A DNA stretch of 64,000 nt from Ciona intestinalis (taxonomy: Eukaryota; Chordata; Ascidiacea; Phlebobranchia; Cionidae). Position 1 is the first letter of the stretch, and each line of letters starts with the position of its first letter. The stretch is taken from positions 4,282,363 through 4,346,362 of the forward strand of contig NC_020175.2 in assembly GCF_000224145.3 (NCBI RefSeq), in the 5' to 3' direction. The notes beneath the pieces were generated by a model that was given only the letters and a program-made list of their open reading frames with translations, did not search any database and was not told where the DNA came from. Both the position numbers and the translations under genes were made by a program. Positions 11,301-20,400 of this stretch are shown here, in pieces.

Positions 11301-14074
11301 ATATTTTATAACTTGTGTCATTCTATTCAGAACGGTAACATTTACATCATCGACCTTGAGATGCTCGACGGCATGCCATGTGGAAGAAGTCCCATCAACC
11401 AAACAACATATTTCTCGTGTGCACCAATATGTTTGTTGTACGTTAACAGCAAGAAGAATTTGGTTCCCATAGCGATCCAGCTATGGCAGCAACCAGGAGC
11501 AAACAACCCGATTTGGACCCCAAGCGATTCCGACTGCGATTGGATGCTTGCGAAAATCTATTTCCGTAATGCAGAAGCGAATGTACAACTGGTAAAATAG
11601 TCATGTTCATTCAAACTTGGCTTGTACTTTGTTTTTACTTTCTAAAAAATTATAATGACAAAAAAACTTTTTATAATGCATAGTGGAAAATAATATTCAA
11701 TTGGTATAACCTCAAAAGTTTTCTTCCAGATTATGTTTGCAAATAACCACCAATGTATAATTGATAAGAATATTTATTTTGAATATTTTTATTGGTGCAT
11801 TCATAAACTATAGTAGTGCTTATTTTTATCAATTCTACACCGGTTAACAAAACGAATCCAATGTATCTCTGTGTAAAATAGCAGCTAACTCATTCCATCT
11901 TTACCAATCCGTTCTTATCACTAACGGAAACATTTCACCAACTCATATTTATGCACATTTTATCTAATAAAAAATTACAACTTTTTTCAGTTGGTCGGGA
12001 AATTGTTCCAAACTCATTTAATCCTGGAGCCGTTCGCTGTGGCTGTTCACCGGTGTCTCTCACAGTCGCATCCAATCCTTAAGCTTCTTCTTCCTCATCT
12101 CCGGTACGCATGTGCAGGAAACCTTGTCATTCGTACTTGCCTCATTAATTCAGGGGGAGCCATGGATAAACTGATGTCTTATGGTGAGTTATGGGAAATA
12201 TAATAGAACGTTATGCATAATCTAGTAGGGTGGGAGAAGATAAAACACATTTTCATTCTGTTTTATCGTCCCATTTGGTAATAAGCAAAAAAAACTTCAA
12301 AGAATTATATAACCGTATTCTCATGACTCCCATAGGCTGTTGTTAGTTGTTTAAAACAAGATCAGGATGTTTGGATATTATGTGCTAAAGGTGTCCCATC
12401 TTCCCCCACCCAACTATATATATTATTGTTCGCACACATGTCCTATTACTACGCAGTTTCTTTCTATCATCATAGTGGGGTAATAAGCAAATCCTGGCGT
12501 AAATCCCAGGACCCATCATCCACATAGATCATATATATATATATATAGATATATTTATATCTTAACACTGATCGTAACAGCCTATTTAGGTATAATCGCA
12601 CAACGCTACAGGTATTCATACGCTAATCTAATATACAGGCGGAGGCGCCCAAAAACACATCATCCGCGAATCGTTTCGTAACTTTAAATATGAGGATTTG
12701 AACATACGGAAATTGCTTGCTGAAAATGGTACAGCTGATCGTACAAAACTACCTGGTTATTATTTCCGAGAAGATGCTTTTCTACTGTGGGATTGCTTGG
12801 TCAAATACGTGTCGAAAATCGTGAGATTCTTCTACAAATCGAATGAGGTGATTTGGCATATCTATATATATTGTAAGGTGGGGTAACATGGGACATGTTT
12901 TGATTCTCATTTTCTCGTCTCATTTGGTTGTTCAAAACACAGGAAATGTGGGATTTAGGTGCTAATGGTTACCTATCTTACCCCACAGTATTATACTAAT
13001 CTTAAAAATTTAAAACTATTTTTGAATTTTTAATTTAATTTCTAGGACGTGAAACGAGATGAGGAAATACAGAATTGTATTCGTGAAGTACGGAATGACG
13101 GTTTGGGTTGGGAAAAAGGGAACGACAAAGGTATTCGCTGATATAAAGTTTCTTCTGTATCAAATACGTAATCGAGATATTTTTCAGGATTACCAAAGGA
13201 AATAACAAACACTGAACAACTGGTCGAATTGGTCGTGAGCCTTATTTTTACTGCGACTTTTAGAAGTGCTGCAGTTACTAACGGGTTGTTTGATATTTGT
13301 ATGAATGTCCCGAATTCCCCGTTGAATATGGCGTTGCCACCACCTACTGAAAAAGGAAAGGTAAACAAGTTACAACAACAATGTTTGTTTAATGTGTTCT
13401 GCAGACACGATTTGTAACCAATGCTTTTTAGTGTTTTAAACTTTTTACGTTTTAACACAGTAGTTTTTTGTGTTGATTTAATGACTGGCGCTTTATTGTG
13501 GCAATTCCCCTCGTTACTTTAATTAGTTTGATATTTTGACGCCACAAGTAATACCGTTTGTTCAATTAGCCTTTTAATCGATACTTTTCTTAGTAGTGTT
13601 TTACGATATATATATTGCTAAGCCCTTTACTCTTCAAACTTATATCATGAAACACCCACATAATTCTCAGTCCGGGGACATTAACTGCATTGCTCTAATT
13701 CCACTTACGTTAACTTTTTGTTTTATGTAGGCAAGCCATGATCTGATACTGCAAAGTCTGCCAAGCAAAGCATCAAGTTGTATGCAAGTAACGCTGTGTC
13801 ATGCACTATCGAAACACGCAGATGAACAGGTGTAGTTATTGGTTACTATCTACCTTTATAGCATTCATGTAACCAATACATTATAATGCTATAGGTCTAC
13901 ATGGCCGACTATCCTGTCGACATGTTTTGTGAGGAACCTGCCCAGAGAGCTGCAGTTCACTTCAGAGATGAATTACAAAGATTTTCTTCAATTATTCGAT
14001 CCCGAAACGAAGGATCTAATATTCCATATGAATATATGCTACCAGAAAAAGTACCGATCGCTATTGCTATTTAG
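8365..14074 (+). CDS. PLAT/lipoxygenase-domain protein lacking the iron-binding histidines (predicted pseudoenzyme), 705 aa
   Basis: Thirteen exons join in frame: 8365-8472, 8871-9054, 9595-9852, 10166-10288, 10578-10665, 10881-11037, 11331-11591, 11991-12183, 12639-12847, 13046-13130, 13188-13360, 13731-13829, 13895-14074. Residues 30-140 are a PLAT (LH2) beta-barrel (VYHVTVT, GTDSNVYIAMTG). Then come lipoxygenase landmarks: NGNIYIIDLEMLDGMP, LVPIAIQL, NPIWTPSDSDCDWMLAK, HPILKLLLPHLR, LPGYYFREDAFLLW, PLNMALPPPTEKG and a C-terminal Ile705 (the usual fifth ligand). Ungapped alignment with remembered human ALOX15 puts Gln392, Lys397, Ser582 and Thr586 where the family has His361, His366, His541 and His545. 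No stop or frame break occurs and all splice sites are good, so the gene looks maintained but unable to bind iron. A binding, scaffold or membrane role is inferred. Confidence 0.9.
9073..9270. mobile_element. MITE family 1, full copy
   Basis: Left end TATAGTAGGGTGGGGAAGAC; right end CCCTACCTTACTATAG. Lies in intron 2 of the lipoxygenase gene. Confidence 0.75.
9360..9430 (+). repeat. Third dispersed repeat (TGGCCTAAAT...ACCTCA...CATA)
   Basis: CCCAATTGTGGCCTAAATTC, CTCCGTAGGACCTCAGCCAT. Related copies at 12485-12525, 20580-20660, 26700-26785, 45790-45845, 47370-47460 and 61750-61812, and reversed pieces near 3240 and 20200. Confidence 0.45.
9990..10080 (+). repeat. SINE-like fragment, rearranged
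   Basis: TGTCCTTGCACAAGTGGCCG then GTGTTATAACCACTGTAGTT and CCACGCGAATACGCG, in intron 3 of the lipoxygenase gene. Confidence 0.4.
10328..10432. mobile_element. MITE family 1, internal fragment
   Basis: TTTTATCGTCTCTATTTGGT, TAGAATATTTGCAG, CAACCGTATCATCAGCATGA. Termini are not recognisable. Confidence 0.4.
12221..12421. mobile_element. MITE family 1, full copy
   Basis: TAGTAGGGTGGGAGAAGATA at the left; CATCTTCCCCCACCCAACTA at the right. Confidence 0.75.
12530..12556. repeat. AT microsatellite
   Basis: Run of alternating AT, slightly interrupted, in a lipoxygenase intron. Confidence 0.7.
12866..12996. mobile_element. MITE family 1, internally deleted copy
   Basis: Both ends present (GTAAGGTGGGGTAACATGGG and CTATCTTACCCCACAGTA) but only about 130 bases long; most of the centre is missing. 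Confidence 0.65.
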
Positions 14075-14116
14075 ATTACCTAACGACACATATCTTTATA
14101 GATTTGGTTTTACATT

Positions 14117-14328
14117 ATATATAGTAGGGTGGGGTAATATCGAAAATGTTTTTATTCTTTTTTCTTGTTTTATTTGGTAGTAAACATTTACTGTTTACAG
14201 AATTATAAAACTGTATCCTCACGACGCAAAAATAGGTTGTTTATTGTCCAAAGCACCATTAGGAAATAAAATATTAGCTATTATACGTGCTAACGGTATT
14301 CCATTTTTACTCCACAGTATTGTGTGTT
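14117..14328. mobile_element. MITE family 1, diverged full-length copy
   Basis: TATAGTAGGGTGGGGTAATA left; TTTTTACTCCACAGTATTG right. Starts 43 bases after the lipoxygenase stop codon. Confidence 0.6.
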
Positions 14329-14593
14329 CTTTATGTGTAGTTTTTTTGTATGTGCAGAAATTATATAAATATCTACTGTTTGTGTTTTCGCTGGTGACTT
14401 CTTTTTATCTTACTTTCATCATCAAAATATATCCTGCATATTCCTATAAAACATAATTTAAAATTACAGTCATCGTATGCGTGTCGTAGCTGTATAAATT
14501 ACAAAGTTAAACAGTGAACCGTATACTTGGATGGTCGTAATACAATCCAGTGTGCCAAATACCTTTAATCGTTTTGCGCGCGTTGATTACTAG

Positions 14594-14644
14594 ATTGCTT
14601 CTGGCATTCCATGCCCGAAAGGACATTACGGCGCAAATTGCTAA
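14594..14644 (+). pseudogene. Possible EGF-like exon relic
   Basis: After an AG, 16 codons read IASGIPCPKGHYGANC and then a stop. CPKGHYGANC has the spacing of an EGF/MEGF-type module. No neighbouring exon of such a gene is seen, so this is either a relic or chance. Confidence 0.2.
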
Positions 14645-15494
14645 GCTTTTCGCTTTTTTGATAAAAAAAAACGTTTTATGTGTTATGTGGCAGTGTGGGT
14701 CTGTAGAAGCGAAGTTAAAACCTATTTGAGTGTGATTTTAAGAAAGCTATTTGGTGATAAATTTAATGTAACAGTGTTGACAACCAGCAGCAGTATAAAA
14801 TAAGAGAAGAGTGTTTTGCTCGTGTATTAATAAGATTTAAAGTGAAAGTTTAATTACTTTGTGCAGACATGTATTATGCAGCAGTAAAAGTAAACAGAAA
14901 CGGTTAAAAGGCTATATGGGCCTATATAGATATCTTAGCAGACAGTCTGCTGATCGAAGCGATTTAAGACAGCAGCACAGCCCTTTTATAAAAAGACGGG
15001 AGAGACATAGTTTACTTTACTCTCAGTCAGTGTGGAATTACAAAGCATCTAATCAGAGAATAAAAACATACTCAACTTGTTTAATTCTAAATGTTGTTTA
15101 CTTCAAAATGGAACGAGAAAAAAGATTGAAAACATAGACTATCTTACCCCACCACATACTATAGTTGTCAGCTGCTATTAATTGAATGAACGCGTATGAC
15201 TCTTAACTGGAAACCGCATCACGATTCATGCAATTAAAGAATTTCCTGTTGATTTTATTATATAAATAGCAGAGTATAGAACTATCGTTTGAGGTTCTTA
15301 GGAAAACTATTTCACGTCACCGATTGAAATCTTATCTATTGTCAACCAGGAATGGAATTTCCGAAGAAAAAATCCACTTTGAATAGTGACGTCTCTCAAA
15401 AATCTGAGCTCTATGGAAAACAGGGATATATTGCTGTCAACGTGATTGAACTGTTCCTATTCTATGTTGTTTTGTAAATTCGGCTGCTAAAGCC
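14645..15494. other. Spacer between lipoxygenase and peptide gene
   Basis: A 92-residue ORF at 14859-15137 has no recognisable feature. The right end of a MITE (CTATCTTACCCCACCACATA) lies at 15139-15165. No gene is supported. Confidence 0.45.
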
Positions 15495-15500
15495 TATAAA
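15495..15500 (+). promoter_or_regulatory. TATA box of the peptide gene
   Basis: TATAAA in GCCTATAAAATACACG, about 160 bases before the ATG. A 5' untranslated exon is likely, ending at AAAG before GTATGTGT (15598), with the acceptor TCTCTTCAG directly before the ATG at 15655. Confidence 0.6.
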
Positions 15501-15654
15501 ATACACGAAAACTGTTCAATGATCGGTTCACATTTCTGTTCTGTTGTCGCGGGCATTAGTTACTGCAATTGGCGCTGTAAAGAATATAAAATTAAAGGTA
15601 TGTGTGTGTAAGTACTGTATGGTCTATTACTACTGTAATAATGTTTCTCTTCAG

Positions 15655-16608
15655 ATGAAAAGTTCAAGCCTCATTCTCTTATGTTGTATGTGCATTATAC
15701 TTTCATCATTTGTGGTTGAAGTATCTGAAGCTGCTCAACTTCGTCGTAGATGGTGGTTATGGAGCAATCCACCTACTAAAGCGTACGTCGTTCATAATAT
15801 ATATTATATACATTATATAGTAGGGTTGGGTAAGACGGGACACCTTTATTAGCACATACTATCCAAATATACTAATTGTGTTTCAAACAATTGACAACGG
15901 TCTGTAGGAGTCGTTGGGATATGGTTTTATAATTCTTTGTTTGTTTTTGTTGACTACTAAATTGAACAAGAAAATACAATGAAAGGGTGTTTCATCTTCC
16001 CCCCACCCTACTGAATACCCCCAGCAAATACAAAATTGTTGTTGTAAACTCAAGGTTATAACATTTTGTTTTTGATGGGTACATAACGATATTATGAACG
16101 TCCTTATAACCTACTCTATGTTTATACGCTGTGTGCTTGTTACTATAAATGCAATTTGATTAATTATAGGCTTGCAATGTTACTATTGCTCTATAGGCTA
16201 CAATTAACTATATTACCTTTATTTTTCAGGCCCGCTAAAGCAACACTAGGAAGTAAGTATATATTTTTGGTAATTCCATTTTGTATTAATATTTTCATAA
16301 CTGTGTCAGCACTGTATACACATTGTAGAGGGAAAATGTGCTCATGGAGCTCATGGAGCACATTTTCATTATATTTTTTTCGTCTAATGTGGTAGTAAAC
16401 AAAGAAAATTCAAAGAATCATTTAACCGTACCCTTACGACTCCCATACGACGTTGCTTAAGTTATTGATATTATTTGCTATAAAGGGTGTCCCATCTTAC
16501 CCCACAAAACTGCACATACATTTACCAAGTTTAATTCATTTTTTAACGTTACATAATTTTACAGAAACGGCCGATGACGAATTTCTTGCGTATTTTGAGG
16601 ACAAATAA
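15655..16608 (+). CDS. Secreted Arg/Trp-rich peptide precursor, 64 aa (candidate antimicrobial peptide)
   Basis: Coding exons 15655-15782, 16230-16252 and 16565-16608 join in frame, with GT-AG introns. Residues 1-26 form a signal peptide ending VEVSEA. A cationic core follows (AQLRRRWWLWSNPPTKAP, then AKATL, residues 27-49), then Gly50-Lys51, a possible amidation and cleavage site, and the acidic tail TADDEFLAYFEDK. Signal, cationic peptide and anionic C-terminal pro-piece is the layout of known ascidian haemocyte antimicrobial precursors (Ci-MAM/Ci-PAP type, clavanin, styelin). The core sequence matches none that I recall. The function is inferred from composition. The AATAAA at 16604 overlaps the stop; another is at 16787. 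Confidence 0.7.
15814..16018. mobile_element. MITE family 1, full copy
   Basis: TATAGTAGGGTTGGGTAAGA left, CCCCCCACCCTACTGAAT right, inside the first coding intron of the peptide gene. Confidence 0.75.
16338..16508. mobile_element. MITE family 1, left end replaced
   Basis: Family centre and right end (GGTGTCCCATCTTACCCCAC). The left end is replaced by a duplicated CATGGAGCTCATGGAGCACA. Lies in the second coding intron of the peptide gene. Confidence 0.6.
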
Positions 16609-16799
16609 AACATATGACTAAAGGAACTCGACGGAAATTGTAAGTAATGGTTTATGGTTTGTAGGCTAAACGATGATAACACTTTTTTCTAAACCGAAAT
16701 ATGTTTTTTGCAGAACTCGAGACGATTGCGTGCACGGAATTTTTAAGGATTTTGCATTGTTTTTAGTTTTTGGTCAATCGTAACGAAATAAAGTTTTAC

Positions 16800-17438
16800 A
16801 TGAATGTCGTGTATGGTTCACTCATTTTGTTGGTATGCAGTTATATACTGCTTGGCCTGTTTAAAGTCCTGCTGCTTGCTACAATTTATTGCGTATGTGT
16901 TCTTAAGCAAGACATAATAACATCCATACAGAAAAAACAATCACACATAAAGTTCTACACCCGGTAACTCGTTAGCGGGCACAATGTTTATAAAGCAGAA
17001 GACTTGTGTAATAACGATTGTCGCTACCTCGCCACGCGAGGATAAAGCAAGATACATTCATATTTCTTCTTAACCAAATGAATTGGATTTATTGAAGTCA
17101 GTGTATAGGCTATTTTGATTTCAGTTTAAATTCTGAAAAAGATACTGAAAGTACGCTGTCCAAATGTTACATTTACAACATGCTGAAAAGTGCTAGTACC
17201 TCCATCTCGTACGATCTCACGAAAAAAATGAGATCTCCATTATATGAAAGTTACGGCGGGAGTATTAATACGTAGTAGATCAGAAAACGTTTGTTATTGT
17301 TGAGAATTCGCAAGCCGCCTTTGGATAAATTTGCATAGTTTGTTTGGTATAGCCTGAGCAGAATTTTATATTATATAGCAATTATACATATAATTTTAGA
17401 TCATATTACTCTGTTTAGAGCAAGGTATTTGTTGGAAT
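16800..17438. other. Spacer with SINE-like right unit
   Basis: GGTAACTCGTTAGCGGGCAC, ATAACGATTGTCGCTACC and CACGCGAGGATAAAGCAAG mark a repeat at about 16960-17075. The rest is AT-rich upstream sequence of the next gene. Confidence 0.5.
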
Positions 17439-20400
17439 ATGTCCATGGCTAATGTTTCAGAAGGTCCAGCCGAACACGCGAAAGATTTGCCTGGGGAATT
17501 TTTAAGGCTTCTGCAAGAGTTAAGTGCCGAGATAGAGAACGAATCACGAATTGTTGCTGAAGAGAAGTGTCTTATTGATAGTAAGTATTTTTGATTACAC
17601 TATGTGTGCTGTATTAGACTATTATAGCGTGTATTTACGAGATCGTAACACCTGTGGCTGTATCTGCATATTAAAGATATAAAAATACATGTGTTTTGTC
17701 TGTCATGTCAGAAAATATCCACCAAGATTTTATTGCTTTTTGTCAATTTTATTATAGAATATGAGGCTGGTATAAAGGAATGCACGAATGATAATAAACA
17801 TCTTGAGGAAAGCAACTTGGAACTTAATTCAAGTCTTAAACATCTAATGGGAGTCGCTGAAAGTCAACATCTCCAACTTGAAAGGTGAAACTCTGTTTGA
17901 AGTTTAGGCTTTGTTAATGTATCTGCTACTTTTTTATAGTTTTTTTGTATTACCTACAAATAAAGTTTTCATTTTATTATTGAAATGGTGATATGTAAAG
18001 AAATTTAACCTTTTTAAAATAAATATAACTGTGCTGCACTGCTATTGTTTTGAGACTACAACCAGAGGCTGCTAACAGGGACATCTCAAATCAGATTTAT
18101 AAGGTATTCACCTTAAAGGCCACCTGCCTATGAAACAAAACACCAGTGTTATAACGATTAAAGTTCTCAACTGCGCAAAGATAAGTTACATTCATTCATT
18201 GTTTTTATAAAAAGTTCACAAGAAACAGGAGAACTACTAAGACAGCAAGCCAAGTCAAAAGAAGAAGAATATTACAGAGTTAAACAGAAACACCATCACC
18301 TTAAGTAAGCTATATCTTAGTTTAAAGGTACAAAGATATAAGAGAAATTTTACCTTTAGAAATGCGTGTGGAAGAAAATATGAGCATTATCAGGAGATTT
18401 ATTGTGAGCGTATGTTGGCGTATGAGTCTCTACCATTGGTGCCGGAATATAAAAGACAAGTTAGTAAGGTGGAGGAACTAGAAGCAGTGTTGCATGATAC
18501 AAAAAAGGATTTAGATGCAGTGAAGCGAGAAATGGCAACACTTCAGGCAGAGCAAGGTATGATTTAACAAAAAAACAAATTTATTCAGTTGTAATTTTTG
18601 TTTTTTACTGCAGATACTGTGAATTTAAAATTTCCAACCTTGGCGGATTGGGGCGTTAATCTGTATCCTTTTTATTGGTTTATTTATTGAAGAAAAATGT
18701 GTGGCATATTGGCAATACATTTTTCCAGTGATGCCGCAGTGTCTGCTTGTAGCCCAGAAGATAGAGGCTTAACACTGCTATCATTGTGGGCATATATGTT
18801 ATTGGAGAGACACTCAACTGAAATTGCTTCAACCCCTTACTTATGAGTTGTGTAAATTGTCTGGCATATACCTAAGCAGCTGTAGAAATAAGTTGTTTTT
18901 TTACATTTTGCTGAAGCCATGTTTTGTAAGACAACATAGTTTTCAGATATATTTCTTAGTTTTCACATACCAGAGCCCAAACAATGCTATCAATCAAACA
19001 ATTAAAATTCAAATCGAGCAAAATGAAAACTGTGAATGAATTACAACAAGAGCTAAAATACCTTAGCATGAAGAAAGCAAGCATTTTGCAGGTGTTTTTT
19101 TAAATTACAAATAAATAAATATCTGAATATACTAAAATATGGCTTACTACAGAAACATGAAATAGAGAGAAAACAGATTCCCATTCAAAATCAAGTAGGT
19201 AGATCTTTTTGCTAAAAATCTGTCAAAATTGTTTGACCTATATGTGACGATGAAACATCAGTATGTAAATAAATGCCCAAAAAGCTTTTTTTAAAAAACA
19301 GCTAATTTTATTGCTATAATCAGGTACCAAAGTCAAAACCAATAATGAAAGTACCAAGTGCAGAACAAATCCCACAATCTACAATAGGAATGACCAAGCT
19401 GGAACCATTTGGTGGCAGCAAAAGATCTGTACCGGTATTATTTTGAAGTTTATGCCATTGTGTCCTATACAGCCTTCGATACTAGTCAGCATGCTTGCCT
19501 CTGGCCCAGATGTTAGGGGTTTAGGGAGCTCCATGGTGCTACTACGTGTTTTTTTTGCGTTATTTAAATTTTGATCACAAGTTATTAAAGAGTAAAAACG
19601 CCTAAAGTTATCACCAACGAAGTTACACATGTGGTAACTTGAAAGTGAGCACGTGGTATACAAAAACCCCCGTGTTTTAATTACTGCCAATGCCTAACCA
19701 TGCGAGAATAAATACCTTACAATTATTCTCTAGTTCTTCCCTAAACATTGTTTGTAACCCATGACAATGTTTTTTGTATTTATTACAAACTCTTTTCATA
19801 GGTTCCAAACTTTTTGTCTTTTTTTAAAAACCGATCATCTATCCAACGTTCAACACCTTCTGGTTCAAGTGGAAGTAGTTTACGCAGTAGTTCTGGATAT
19901 TCAAGTCTTCCAAATATTAAAGCTATGCTCACTCCTAATAAGCCTAAACTGGTAAGCATAACTTTTGGGTGAAATGTTTTTTTGATAGATTGACTCTTTT
20001 TGTTAGATTGACATTATAAATTGTTTTGTTGTTGTTTTTTTGTTTTTTTGTTCATTCAGTACAAAGTTATGGGTAGGCCATGAATATAGGAAAAAAATAT
20101 GGTTACATCTCTGCCTTTAAAAAAGTGTATTTGTAAAGGAATATTTTGGTGTTTAGTATTCTATATAAATGGGGTTCTACAGTAAATAAGCCATAACACA
20201 GTACCTGGGAGTTGGGATATAGGCCAGAGTTTGCCATTTTTAGACATTGTGATACCTTTAATGTACAAACAGCCTGCAGCAGCACCAGTTGGTAGATTGG
20301 AGTCAGAGAAGCAGAAGCAAAGCGTGGATACTTCTATGGTTCCTCAAGTGGTTGATCTCACTACTAGTGAAGAGAATGAACAAATTCTTAGGAAAAGTAT

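Noticed and set aside
16770-16967. Hydrophobic 65-codon ORF after the peptide gene
   Set aside because: Lies in the 3' region around a poly(A) signal, begins with no good context and has no related sequence in the window.
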